Below are positions 8,364 to 16,560 of a stretch of DNA of 34,991 bases, piece by piece. Position numbers and translations under genes: made by a program. The notes beneath the pieces were generated by a model, which saw only the letters and a program-made list of their open reading frames with translations, did no database searches and was not told the origin of the DNA. Numbering within the stretch: the first letter of the stretch is position 1; every line of letters starts with the position of its first letter. This DNA is from Thermoactinospora rubra (GTDB lineage Bacteria; Actinomycetota; Actinomycetes; Streptosporangiales; Streptosporangiaceae): NCBI RefSeq assembly GCF_002093975.1, contig NZ_KZ084340.1:3744-38734 (forward strand), read 5' to 3'.

Positions 8364-10189
8364 CGCACCACACTCAGGGCGACCGCCCTCTGGTCTTGGC
8401 GCCGGAAGACCTGGCGCTGGTGGAGGCGGTGCCGCTGGCCGAGCGGGACCTGCCCGCCTCCACGTACGAGCTGCTGTACCGCACGGCTACCGCCACCCCG
8501 CAGGCGCCCGCCTTGCACCTGCTCGGTGAAGGCGAGGAGGTCACCTGGAGCTACGGCGAACTGCTGGCCCGCGTCCACCAGGCCGCCAACCTCTTCACCA
8601 GCCTGGGGCTGGCACCGGGCGGAACGGTAGGGCTGCTGCTGCCCAACACCGGCCACACCTACGCCGCCCTGCTAGGCGCCCAGGCTGTCGGCATCGCCAA
8701 CCCGGTCAACCCGATGCTGGCCGACAATCACATCATCGACATCTTCACCCTCACCCAGGCCGAGATCCTCGTCGTGGCGGGATCCCGGATGAACCCGGGG
8801 CTGTGGGAGAAGGCGCTACGCGTGGTCGAGGGACTGCCGCGCGTGCGCGCGCTGCTGGTGGTGGGCGACGACGCTGCCACCGATGCCATCGACGGCCCTC
8901 GTGGCGGTGGCGACTTCGAACGGCTCGCGGCCGAGCAGCCAGGCGACCGGCTGATCTCTCACCATCGGCCCCGCCCGCAGGATCTGGCCGCCTACTTCCA
9001 CACAGGCGGCACCACCGGCACTCCGAAGATCGCCCCGCACACGCATGCCATGGAGGTCTACATGGCATGGGCGCTCGGCTGTTCCGGCACCTACGCGGGC
9101 GGCGACGCCGTGGCGCTGGCCGGGCTGCCGCTGTTCCACGTCAACGCCGTGCACGTCACCGGGCTGGCGCCGTTCATGCATGGCGCGAGCGTGGTGAGTC
9201 TCGGCCCCCTCGGCTACCGCGACAAAACGCTCATGGCCGACTTCTGGCGCATCGTCGAGCGCTACCGGGTCACCGCCTTCTCGGCCGTGCCCACCGTGTA
9301 CGCGAACCTGCCGCCAGTGCCCGACGGAGTGGACATCTCCAGCCTGCGCGCCGGTGCGGTCGGCGCCGCCCCACTTCCGGCCCGGGTCCGCGCCGACTTC
9401 GAGCAGGCGGTCAAGGTGCCGATGCTGGAGGGCTACGGGCTGACCGAGGCGACCTGTGCCAGCGCCGTGACCCCGGCCTTCGCGCCCCGGGCCGGGTCGG
9501 TCGGGCTGCGCCTGCCGTACCAGCAGATCAAGGCCGTCACCGTGGACGGCGACGACCGGCCGACCGGCGACTGCCCGCCCGGGCAGACCGGGGTGCTGGC
9601 CATCAGCGGACCGGCCGTCTTCCCCGGCTACCTGAGGCCGGACGGGCCCGACCCAGTCGGGAAGATCTTCGACGGCTGGCTGATCACCGGCGACCTCGGG
9701 CACGTGGACGCCGACGGCTACGTCTATCTGACCGGGCGGGCCAAGGACCTCATCATCCGCGGCGGCCACAACATCGACCCGCGCCCCATCGAGGAGTCGC
9801 TGCTGGCGCACCCCGCCGTGAGCGGCGCCGCCGTCGTGGGACGCCCCGACCCCCACTCCGGCGAGGTCCCCGTCGCCTACGTGACCGTCACGACCCCGGC
9901 CGGCGAAGACGACCTGCTGGCCTGGGCCCGGGCGAACGCCCCCGAACCGGCCGCCGCCCCCAAAGCCGTGCACATCATCGCATCCCTGCCCACCACGACC
10001 GTCGGCAAGCTCTACAAACCCGAACTGGTCGCCGACTCCGTCCGCCGCCTCGTCCAGGAGCTCAGCCCTGAGGGCGGGTTCGACGTCGTCCTGGAAGACG
10101 GGCGGCCGATAGTCCTGATCGGGCCGGATGCGGAGCTGGCCGCCGCGCTCGACCGTTACCCCCTCCGCTACCGGCTGGTGACCTCATGA
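8360..10189 (+). CDS. Acyl-CoA synthetase (AMP-forming, ANL superfamily)
   Basis: 609 residues, a full-length adenylate-forming ligase that activates a carboxylic acid to acyl-CoA through an acyl-AMP. The P-loop HTGGTTGTPK is at 214-223, EGYGLTEATC near 357, ITGDLG near 442, the hinge motif TGRAKDLIIRGGHN near 458, and the acylating lysine in TTVGKLYK is K550. A C-terminal extension of about 45 residues follows the usual end. The start overlaps the FAH stop (ATGA). In context it could activate the aromatic acid substrate or a chain released by ring cleavage; the sequence does not decide between these. The start at 8360 is chosen because of the coupling and because upstream in-frame sequence is FAH coding. 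Confidence 0.93.
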   Translation: MTHHTQGDRPLVLAPEDLALVEAVPLAERDLPASTYELLYRTATATPQAPALHLLGEGEEVTWSYGELLARVHQAANLFTSLGLAPGGTVGLLLPNTGHTYAALLGAQAVGIANPVNPMLADNHIIDIFTLTQAEILVVAGSRMNPGLWEKALRVVEGLPRVRALLVVGDDAATDAIDGPRGGGDFERLAAEQPGDRLISHHRPRPQDLAAYFHTGGTTGTPKIAPHTHAMEVYMAWALGCSGTYAGGDAVALAGLPLFHVNAVHVTGLAPFMHGASVVSLGPLGYRDKTLMADFWRIVERYRVTAFSAVPTVYANLPPVPDGVDISSLRAGAVGAAPLPARVRADFEQAVKVPMLEGYGLTEATCASAVTPAFAPRAGSVGLRLPYQQIKAVTVDGDDRPTGDCPPGQTGVLAISGPAVFPGYLRPDGPDPVGKIFDGWLITGDLGHVDADGYVYLTGRAKDLIIRGGHNIDPRPIEESLLAHPAVSGAAVVGRPDPHSGEVPVAYVTVTTPAGEDDLLAWARANAPEPAAAPKAVHIIASLPTTTVGKLYKPELVADSVRRLVQELSPEGGFDVVLEDGRPIVLIGPDAELAAALDRYPLRYRLVTS

Positions 10190-10599
10190 TCGATCCTGTT
10201 GTCCGTGACTTCCTCGCTCGGCATCCGGCGGGCGTGCTGGCCACCACCCGGCCCGACGGCGGGGTGCGGCAGTCAGTGGTCTACTTCGCCCTGGACGGCG
10301 ACCGCCTGCTCATCTCCACCGAACCCGGCCGAGCCAAGGCCAGGGACGTGCAACGCAGCGGGCGCGCCTCCCTGTGTGTGATCGGCGCGTCTGCGCCGTA
10401 CCCGTCAGTGACGCTGGAAGGCGCCGCCGCCCTCCGGACCACCGGCATCGGGCCGGACACCGCCCGTGTCGTGTCCCGCATCGGCGGCCAGAGCGTCGAG
10501 CCGCTGAGCGACGCGGAGCTGGCCGCCATGAACCGCGTCATCCTCGAGATCATCGTCGAGCGCGTCTACGGCGCCAGCTATCTCCAGGGCACATCATGA
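10186..10599 (+). CDS. PPOX-family split-barrel flavin/F420-binding protein
   Basis: 137 residues with the pyridoxamine 5'-phosphate oxidase-like split-barrel signature: FLARHPAGVLATTRPDGGVR near the N-terminus, VVYFALDGDRLLISTE and AKARDVQRSGRASLCV. Actinobacterial relatives bind FMN or F420 and perform redox reactions or cofactor shuttling. It is translationally coupled on both sides (ATGA with the ligase and ATGA with the hydroxylase). A role as flavin-linked partner or accessory reductase in the pathway is possible but not shown. Confidence 0.85.
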   Translation: MIDPVVRDFLARHPAGVLATTRPDGGVRQSVVYFALDGDRLLISTEPGRAKARDVQRSGRASLCVIGASAPYPSVTLEGAAALRTTGIGPDTARVVSRIGGQSVEPLSDAELAAMNRVILEIIVERVYGASYLQGTS

Positions 10600-12125
10600 G
10601 CGACCACCGCCCGTCGCACACCGCTTCGGCGGTCGTCATCATCGGCGCGGGCCCCACCGGACTCACCGCTGCGACCCTGCTTGGCCAGTACGGCGTCGAG
10701 TGCCTGGTGTTCGAGCGATGGGAGTCGATCTATCCGGGGCCCCGCGCCGTCGCCCTCGACGACGAGGTCTACCGGATCCTGGCGCGCCTCGGTGTCCGGG
10801 ACGAGTTCGCCGCGATCTCCTGGCCGCACCGCGGCCTGCGACTGGTCGATGCGACCTTGCGGGTACTGGCGGAGTTCCGACGCGACGGCGTCGGCAGGCA
10901 CGGCTACCCCCAGGGGGTGATGTTCGACCAGCCGGAGCTGGAGGCGCTCCTCCGCCGGAATCTGAAACAGTATGGAACCGTCACCCTTCGCGGAGGCATC
11001 GAGGTCAACGCGCTGGCCCAGGACGGCAGCGGGGTCCGGGTCGACGTCACCGACCGTGCAACGGGCCGCCGGGATTCGGTCCGCGCCGCGTACGTCCTGG
11101 GCTGCGACGGCGCCAACAGCGTGACCAGGGCCTCGATCGGCGCCGTCATGCGGGACCTGAAGTTCACCCAGCACTGGCTCGTCGTCGACGTGGACACCGA
11201 CGCCGACCTCGGCCAATGGAACGGCGTGCACCAGGTCTGCGACCCGGTCCGCCCCTCGACCTACATGCGGCTCGCAAAGACCCGCTACCGCTGGGAATTC
11301 CGGCTGGCGCCCGGCGAAACCGCTGACGACTACACCGAGATGACCCGCCTGCATCCGTTGATCTCGCCGTGGACCAAGGGAATTCCTGTCGAGAAGCTGG
11401 AAATCGTCCGCGCGGCGGGCTACGTCTCTCGCGCGCAGGTCGCCGACCGGTGGCGCCAGGGCCGGGTGTTCCTCCTCGGCGACGCCGCCCACCTCACCCC
11501 GCCCTTCATCGGCCAGGGCATGGGAGCCGGGCTGCGCGATGCGATGAACCTCGCCTGGAAACTCGCCGGCGTGCTCGGCGGCACCCTGCCCGAGACCGTA
11601 CTCGACACCTACCAGATCGAACGCAAGTCACACGCTCGCACCCTGATCGGCCAGGCAAGACTGCTCGGCACCGCGATGACGGCGGGCGGCGGGCTGGGCA
11701 ACGTCATCCGCCACGTCGTGGCTCCGCGGCTGCACCTCGTGCCCGGCCTCAAGCAACAGGTCGAGCACAGCCAGACACCTGCGCTGCGCCGGTCAGACCT
11801 GGTGGTGCGGCCACCCCTGCGCCGCACCCTCGCGGGCACGCTGTGCCCGAACACGATCCTCGACGACGGCCGTCGTTTCGACGACGTGGCCGCGGGCCGG
11901 TTCACGATCGTCACGGCCACCGAGCCGTCCACCCCGCAACGAGCCGAAATCGAGCGGTGCGGAGCGGTGCTCATCGCTGCCCGGCCGGGCAGCGAGCTCC
12001 ACCGATGGCTGAGGAAAGGTCGCGCACACGCAGTCCTGGTGCGCCCCGACGGCACGGTGCAGCGCGCCGGGCATGATCCGCTGGCGCTTGCCGCGAGCCT
12101 GCCCCGGGCCTCGGCGGCCGACTGA
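10596..12125 (+). CDS. FAD-dependent aromatic hydroxylase (MhpA-like, class A flavoprotein monooxygenase)
   Basis: 509 residues. The FAD dinucleotide-binding motif is GAGPTG at 17-22, the DG motif lies in GCDGANSVTR near 169-178, and the GD motif is in LLGDAAHLTPPFIGQGM near 293-309. This matches single-component NAD(P)H-dependent phenol hydroxylases such as 3-(3-hydroxyphenyl)propionate hydroxylase (MhpA), with a thioredoxin-like C-terminal region. Such enzymes add an ortho hydroxyl to a phenol, giving the catechol an extradiol dioxygenase cleaves. It is the last gene of the coupled operon. Specificity cannot be assigned. No clear terminator hairpin is seen in the 75 bp after the stop. Confidence 0.92.
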   Translation: MSDHRPSHTASAVVIIGAGPTGLTAATLLGQYGVECLVFERWESIYPGPRAVALDDEVYRILARLGVRDEFAAISWPHRGLRLVDATLRVLAEFRRDGVGRHGYPQGVMFDQPELEALLRRNLKQYGTVTLRGGIEVNALAQDGSGVRVDVTDRATGRRDSVRAAYVLGCDGANSVTRASIGAVMRDLKFTQHWLVVDVDTDADLGQWNGVHQVCDPVRPSTYMRLAKTRYRWEFRLAPGETADDYTEMTRLHPLISPWTKGIPVEKLEIVRAAGYVSRAQVADRWRQGRVFLLGDAAHLTPPFIGQGMGAGLRDAMNLAWKLAGVLGGTLPETVLDTYQIERKSHARTLIGQARLLGTAMTAGGGLGNVIRHVVAPRLHLVPGLKQQVEHSQTPALRRSDLVVRPPLRRTLAGTLCPNTILDDGRRFDDVAAGRFTIVTATEPSTPQRAEIERCGAVLIAARPGSELHRWLRKGRAHAVLVRPDGTVQRAGHDPLALAASLPRASAAD

Positions 12126-12199
12126 CAGCAACCGGGCGTTGCCCTCGGGAACGAGCGGCCTGGTGCCTCATGAGCGCACCAGTCGCTTGATGATGATGC

Positions 12200-12586
12200 T
12201 CACGCGTGGGGGGTGATGACCGCGCGTCCTTGGATCTTGCCGTCGCGCAGGAGCTGGTATGCCTCGCCAGCACGTTCCAAGGGGAAGTGGTCGACCAGCA
12301 TCTTGATAGTTCGGAGATGGAGCCCAGTAGGGCGAGGCGACCGCGCACTCGTGCGGCGGGCTCGAGAAGTTGACAGGTAGGGCTCCGCCGCCGAGACCGG
12401 CGATGCTCAGGTGGCCAAGCACCCGGGCCACCTGAGCAGTCCGGGTGCCTGCATGATGTGCAGATCGGAGTGGCAGGCACCGGCGCCCGCGACCTTCACC
12501 AGGACCTGCCCCGGCCCGGGCTCGGGGACCGGCACCTCGCGCAGCTCGGGCGGTTGTTGCCATTCGACGAGTTGAAAAGCACGCAT
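12200..12586 (-). pseudogene. Internally deleted alcohol dehydrogenase copy
   Basis: From the ATG at 12586 the first 49 codons nearly match the intact ADH at 26530-27567 (MRAFQLVEWQ, then GACHSDLHIMQAP). The sequence then jumps in a shifted frame to the C-terminal part (AQVARVLGH, GGGALPVNFSSPPHEC, and an end reading DGKIQGRAVI-type sequence to a TGA at 12200). Roughly 600 bp covering the structural zinc lobe and most of the Rossmann fold are missing, and a further frame change occurs near 12310. It lies directly downstream of a P450 3' remnant, as in the intact locus, so the pair is one decayed duplicate. Confidence 0.9.
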
Positions 12587-12609
12587 AGCGGATCCTTGCG
12601 CAGGCAACG

Positions 12610-12774
12610 TCAGTCGCGGATCCCGTCGATGTCGACCAGGACGTGGCGCGGGCCGCGGAAGATCTGGTTGTGCCGGTACGGCGGCAGGTCCTCGACGAGC
12701 CGCGGGTTCTGCACGCGGCGGACGAACTCACCGACCGCGACCTGGACCTCGAGCCGAGCGAGCGGAGCGCCAAC
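12610..12774 (-). pseudogene. 3' fragment of a class I P450 gene
   Basis: The minus strand reads GAPLARLEVQVAVGEFVRR and continues in one frame through YRHNQIFRGPRHVLVDIDG to a TGA at 12610. It is almost identical to residues 370-422 of the P450 at 25237-26505. All sequence upstream, including the heme cysteine, is missing. A decayed ADH copy follows 24 bp later, against 24 bp between the intact P450 stop and ADH start. This supports duplication of the P450-ADH junction followed by deletion. Confidence 0.9.
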
Positions 12775-12798
12775 GACTCATGACCGGCTCACGTGCCA

Positions 12799-13461
12799 TC
12801 ACCAGGCACTGCTACTGGGTGGCATTGGGAGAAGCCGGTCCAGCTCGGGCAGGGGACGTTGGCAGATTTGGTGGGCTTCGTCGGCGGGGATGCCGAAGGC
12901 GCGCAGCAGGTCTTCGGCGATCTGGTCGGTGGCCTGGGCGTCGTCGCGGCCGGGCTGGGTATGGAGCAGTTGGCCGAGGCATAGTGTGGCGCCTGCGGCC
13001 ATCACGAGTGCGAGCTCGGGGTCGCCCACGGTGAAGCGCCCGGCTTGGATGCCGGCCTGGATGTCGCGTCGGGTACGCGGGGCGAGGCCGCGCTCGGAGG
13101 TGGCCAGGGCCACACCGGTGTTGAGCATGACCTTGCTGAGCTGGGGATGGCGCCGGTGCAGGCGTCCGGTCAGCCGGAAGCTGCAGGCGAAGATCTCAGC
13201 CGGGTCGTCCATGCCGCGGGTGAGCTCATCCAGCGCCGCGCCGTGCCGGTCCAGGGCGTCTTCCACGGCGGCGTGGAAGAGTTCTTCCTTGCTGGAGAAG
13301 TGGTTGTAGAACGACCCCATGCCCACGTCGGCGGCCTGGGTGAGCTCCAGGATCGCCACGTTGGTCTTGCCGTCGGCGATGAAGGTCTGGGCCGCGTGGA
13401 TGAGCGCGGCGCGGGTGCGCGCCTTGCGCCGATCCAGGCGGCTCGGTGCGGCGTCGGCCAT
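12799..13461 (-). CDS. TetR/AcrR-family transcriptional regulator (copy 3 of 5, intact)
   Basis: 220 residues. The DNA-binding domain spans about 8-68 with helix-turn-helix LTQAADVGMGSFYNHFSSK (40-58). The C-terminal ligand domain has CSFRLTGRLHRRHPQLSKV and CLGQLLHTQPGRDDAQATDQ. The ATG at 13461 has an AGGAGT site and begins MADAAPSRLDRRK like its paralogues; the longer open frame runs back through the operator region. It lies upstream of and in line with the decayed P450/ADH copy. Its divergent target gene is gone: the far side of the operator region runs into an insertion sequence. It may now act on the operators of other copies in trans. Confidence 0.93.
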   Translation of the reverse strand: MADAAPSRLDRRKARTRAALIHAAQTFIADGKTNVAILELTQAADVGMGSFYNHFSSKEELFHAAVEDALDRHGAALDELTRGMDDPAEIFACSFRLTGRLHRRHPQLSKVMLNTGVALATSERGLAPRTRRDIQAGIQAGRFTVGDPELALVMAAGATLCLGQLLHTQPGRDDAQATDQIAEDLLRAFGIPADEAHQICQRPLPELDRLLPMPPSSSAW

Positions 13462-13503
13462 CTGGTCCCACTCCTGTCGCTGCTGTCCCGGACCCACTGT
13501 AGC

Positions 13504-13601
13504 GCGGTTCGTCAAGAGTGACGAACCGCTCACCATCGATTTGACGATTCCGTCATATATGACGCTAATGTACATAGCGCACGTAGGTGACGATATGGTC
13601 A
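13504..13601. promoter_or_regulatory. Operator region upstream of tetR copy 3
   Basis: A perfect inverted repeat with 11-bp arms (GCGGTTCGTCA, then TGACGAACCGC) and a 4-bp centre spans 13504-13529, just upstream of tetR. Further copies are TGACGATTCCGTCA at 13542-13555 and TGACGATATGGTCA at 13588-13601. On the minus strand TACAGTGG follows the big palindrome by a few bases, and a similar element follows the matching sites at 4667 and 20572. This is the clearest operator of the family. Confidence 0.72.
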
Positions 13602-13690
13602 TAATCGGAATGCCAGATACAGGGAAGGATCGGGCGATGGGTGGCGAGGCGCTCTACCGCCGCTGTACGGCGTCTAACCCAGTGACTCCT

Positions 13691-13710
13691 CCGCTCCCTG
13701 AAGGGAGCGG
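13691..13710. repeat. Hairpin CCGCTCCCT/AGGGAGCGG next to the IS5 insertion
   Basis: 9-bp inverted arms lie at 13691-13699 and 13702-13710, a few bases left of the IS5 target duplication. Similar small hairpins mark the ends of IS200/IS605-type elements in actinomycetes, so this may be a relic of such an end or a terminator. No gene is recognisable between the operator region and this hairpin. Confidence 0.35.
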
Positions 13711-13739
13711 CTTCTCGCTAAGAGGTCCTAACAGAAAGA

Positions 13740-14593
13740 TCAGCGGACGAGGCGTCGCCAGCAGATGATCGCTGCTGCGAGCGTCATGAAGGCTTCGTGG
13801 ATGTCGTCGCGGATCTCCCAGCGGATGCGCAAGCGGCGAAACCAGTGCAGCAGTGCGATCGTCCTCTCGACCACCCACCGGTGAACGCCCAGTCCGGAGC
13901 CGTGTGGGGTGCCGCGCCGGGCGATGATGGGCTTGATGCCGGTGCGCCAGACCAGACGGCGGTACGTGTCGTGATCATAGCCTCGGTCGGCGTACAGGCA
14001 GTCGGGCCGCTGACGTGGCCGGCCGACGCGTCCGCGTACCGGCGAGATGGCCTTGATCAGGGGCATGAGCTGGGTGACGTCGTTGCGGTGGCCGCCGGTC
14101 AGACTGACGGCCAAACTGACGGCCACGGGGATGCCTCCGCCTTCGGTGATGAGGTGGTGTTTCGAGCCCGGCTTGGCGCGGTCGACCGGGCTCGGGCCGG
14201 TTTTGGGCCGCCCTTGAGCGCCCGGACGTGGGAGCTGTCGATCACCGCCTTGGACCAGTCGAGCTGACCGGCTGCGTGCAACTCGGTGAGCAGGAGCTGG
14301 TGCGGCCGGTGCCAGAGGCCCGCCTGATGCCCGTCGCGCAGCCGCCGCCAGCAGGTCATCCCCGAGCCGAAGCCCAGCTCCTGAGGCAGGAACTCCCACG
14401 GGATCGCGGTGTAGAGCACGAACACGATGCCCGGCAACGCCAGCCGATCATCCAGCCGCTTGCGTCCGGGATGGCGTCGGCGCCGCTCCACCTTCGGCAG
14501 CAGCGGCTCGATCCGCTCCCACAACCTGTCCGACACAATCCACGGCAGTTGCTCGCCCTTTTTCACACGAAGATCAACGACCAGCAGCGTCAC
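13740..14593 (-). CDS. IS5-family transposase (orfA/orfB, -1 frameshift)
   Basis: The first frame starts at a GTG at 14593 and runs WIVSDRLWERIEPLLP through GRKRLDDRLALPGIVFVLY and DSSHVRALKGG (the first catalytic Asp in VIDSSHV). The second frame carries GPSPVDRAKPGSKHHLI, LYADRGYDHD with the second catalytic Asp, and HRWVVERTIALLHWF with the catalytic Glu, ending near 13740. The frames join at the slippery heptamer CCCAAAA, so the two halves are probably made as one DDE transposase by programmed -1 frameshifting, as in related IS5-group elements. The start codon is uncertain. Confidence 0.85.
14201..14207 (-). other. Programmed -1 frameshift site CCCAAAA
   Basis: On the coding (minus) strand the bases read C CCA AAA in the orfA frame, the classical X XXY YYZ form. 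Slipping back one base gives CCC AAA and enters the frame carrying the rest of the transposase. The position coincides with the switch of similarity from frame one to frame two. Confidence 0.65.
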
Positions 14594-14782
14594 AGGACAC
14601 GACCTAGATCATTTTGTTAGGACCTCTAAAGCCGCCGGTCCCCTCGAGAGGTTCTGATGGCCCAGTGACCGCGACCCGGAATGCTCGAACGGCGGGCGGA
14701 GCCCTGCGCCGTCGCCCCTTCTCCACGCGTGACCACTCCGGACCTGCCGGCGCTCAGGCCAGCGGTGCTGGGCAGCCAGTGG

Positions 14783-15656
14783 CGCGCATCACCGCAGTCA
14801 ATCGATCGACACCCTGGTGGGGAGCACGCCCGCACACCCACCAATCCGACAGACAGGGAGGCGGATCCCATCATGCCCGCAATCACCGACACCACCGCAG
14901 CAAGTCCCGGGCACGCGGTCACGGCGCTGCTGAAAGAATACGACGCCCTGAAGGCGGAGGAGCGGCAGCGGATCGGCGTGCGCGGCCAATTGCTGAACGC
15001 CACGCTCACCGCAGTCGCCGGCATCATCACTATCACCACAACCGTTGGCCGGATGGGGTTGCTGTTGCTGCTGCCGCTGGCCACCACCGTGCTGGGCTGG
15101 GCCTACGTCGCCAACGATCACAAGATCACGGCCATTGGGCGGTACGTCCACAACCAACTGGGACCGCGTCTGGTCGGCCTCGTCGAGGACGGCTTCAGTG
15201 ACATCGACATGTTCAAATGGGAGAAATACCACCGCGAGGATCCACTCCGCCTCTCCCGCAAGCGGCTACAACTGGTGGTGGACCTGGTCGCGTTCTGCGC
15301 GCCCCCGCTGAGCGCCCTTACCCTGCTCTGGCTGCTGGGCCCGCACACTCCAATAATCCTGATCGGCTCGGCCGCCGCGCTGGCCGCAGTGGCGCTCCTG
15401 GCGACCCAGATCATCCGCTACGCGGACGTAGCCGGACCCGTACAGCCGACATGATCGGACGGCCGTCTCCGTCTTCCTGGGCCAGGGTTGCGGTGCCGAG
15501 GCTGGAGAGCAGCGCGCCGCGTGCGATGTTGGGAGAGGCCGAGGCTCGTCAGTAGCCCTTGTTCGTCCACGTCCAAGACCTGATCAGCAGGAGGGACTCT
15601 TCGACGGCTGTTAACCAGCCCTATTAGCCCTTTCCGGCTTACTTGGTCTGCCCCCC
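14783..15656 (+). repeat. Segmental duplication, copy A (membrane-protein unit)
   Basis: This stretch matches 28503-29634: a leader with GCGCGCATCA and AATCCGACAGA, the complete membrane-protein gene, and a tail ending in CTATTAGCCCTTTCCGGCTT then TTGGTCTGCCCCCC. Copy B carries roughly 250 bp more between gene and tail. The right boundary is sharp in both copies. Confidence 0.85.
14873..15454 (+). CDS. Predicted membrane protein of unknown function (copy A)
   Basis: 193 residues. A charged N-terminal helix (EYDALKAEERQRIGVRGQLL) leads into two hydrophobic segments at about 43-80 that end in VLGWAYVANDHKITAIGRYV. A hydrophilic middle (FSDIDMFKWEKYHREDPLRLSRKR) is followed by two more hydrophobic segments at about 143-185. 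It therefore probably has four membrane passes with a cytoplasmic middle. GGGAGG lies upstream of the ATG. It has the same length as, and about 80% visible identity to, the copy at 28596-29177. I do not recognise a function; similar small actinobacterial membrane proteins with LGW and NDxKIxAIGRY signatures are uncharacterised. Confidence 0.85.
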   Translation: MPAITDTTAASPGHAVTALLKEYDALKAEERQRIGVRGQLLNATLTAVAGIITITTTVGRMGLLLLLPLATTVLGWAYVANDHKITAIGRYVHNQLGPRLVGLVEDGFSDIDMFKWEKYHREDPLRLSRKRLQLVVDLVAFCAPPLSALTLLWLLGPHTPIILIGSAAALAAVALLATQIIRYADVAGPVQPT

Positions 15657-15991
15657 TTCCCACCGTCCAGAGGCTGAAGACCTGCACCCTCAACATCGCA
15701 GCGGATCGGCTACTCGTTGCGGGAGACACGCCGTACCGCGCGCGGGCCGAATGGTGCCCACGCCAATGGCCCAGATCCGCTGGGCGATCTGGCCGGCCAG
15801 GTGTTGATCCGGAAGGTGTCGGTGCGCGGCTCGAATGAGCCAGGATGCCGCCGTAAGGTCGGGCGCCCAGCGGGTCGGGCTCCTCGGTGAGCGCGAGAAC
15901 CTGTCGACCGTGGCGAGGCGCAGGCCCAGGGGCGGCGCGGGCCCAGGAGCAGCGAGATTCCTGGGCTCGACACGACGGGCGGGCGGGAGGG
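15455..15991. other. Gene-poor stretch after membrane protein A
   Basis: The first 200 bp are the tail of the duplicated segment. From 15657 to 15991 there are only uninterrupted high-GC frames without recognisable motifs or start signals. I see no supportable gene or RNA. Confidence 0.4.
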
Positions 15992-16303
15992 CTATCCGGC
16001 CGTGCCGAAGATGGTGGCGATCATGCCGCGGACGGCGGTGAACTGGTCGTCCGGCAGGTCGCCCACCTTGCTCTTGAGCCGGATGGCCGCCACGGTGCTG
16101 ATGCGGTCGATCATCGCGGCGCGGCCCTCGCCGACGTCGACCACGAACGCGGTCAGGGCGTGTGCCACGTCGGCCGCTTCGACGTGCGCGGTGAGCACGT
16201 TGTCGCCGTACAGGGTGTGGTAGAAGTCGCCGGAGACGATCAGACGGACTTCGTCCCGGTCGCCGAGCTGGACGGTCCACAGCTCGCCGAATCGGTGGCT
16301 CAC
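15992..16303 (-). CDS. Putative PemK/MazF-like toxin
   Basis: 103 residues. It begins MSHRFGELWTVQLGD and continues VRLIVSGDFYH, then VLTAHVE, like the N-terminal beta strands of PemK/MazF endoribonucleases (RGEVW, PVVVVSxD). The middle (MIDRISTVAAIRLKSKVGDL) resembles the family's 'D.ir.l...rl....G.l' region. The GTG start overlaps the antitoxin stop by 4 bp, typical of a toxin-antitoxin operon. The toxin call is from pattern and context; MazF activity is not shown. Confidence 0.6.
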   Translation of the reverse strand: MSHRFGELWTVQLGDRDEVRLIVSGDFYHTLYGDNVLTAHVEAADVAHALTAFVVDVGEGRAAMIDRISTVAAIRLKSKVGDLPDDQFTAVRGMIATIFGTAG

Positions 16304-16560
16304 GCGGCCCCACCCGAGCGGCGCTCGTCGGCGGCCCGCGTGACGTCTTCGGTGACGATGCGCTCATCTGCCTCTTGGGTGACGACGGCGCCGGCGCCGT
16401 ACACCGCGGCGCGGGCGGCCGGCGTGTGGCTGGCGGCGAGTTCGCGGAGGGCGCCGCGCGCGAGGACAGCCGAGACGCTCAGCCCCTGTTCCTCGGCATG
16501 CTTGCGCACGGCGTTGAGGATCCACGCGTCCATGCTGACTGATGTCTTCTCCATAGCCAT
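16300..16560 (-). CDS. Putative ribbon-helix-helix-type antitoxin
   Basis: 86 residues: MAMEKTSVSMDAWILNAVRKHAEEQGLSVSAVLARGALREL, then an acidic C-terminus with VTQEADERIVTEDVTRAADE. A short beta-like start followed by two helices suits a ribbon-helix-helix DNA-binding antitoxin with a C-terminal toxin-neutralising tail. The start could be either of two in-frame ATGs (16560 or 16554). The upstream inverted repeat overlaps the start, which fits autorepression by the antitoxin or complex. Confidence 0.62.
   Translation of the reverse strand: MAMEKTSVSMDAWILNAVRKHAEEQGLSVSAVLARGALRELAASHTPAARAAVYGAGAVVTQEADERIVTEDVTRAADERRSGGAA

Larger units (their letters stand above)
13722..14626 (-). mobile_element. 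IS5-family insertion sequence
   Basis: The element is about 905 bp. Its ends are inverted repeats starting GAGGTCCTAACA on the left and ending TGTTAGGACCTC on the right, with similarity continuing to GATC on both sides. The flanks carry the 3-bp direct repeat TAA (13719-13721 and 14627-14629), which fits a target duplication of TNA type known for some IS5 groups. It contains one transposase gene split into two overlapping frames. Intact ends and frames suggest a recent, possibly active copy. Confidence 0.85.

Noticed and set aside
15657..15991. Possible gene on the minus strand next to the toxin
   Set aside because: Frames are open only because of high GC, with no start signal and no recognisable motif.
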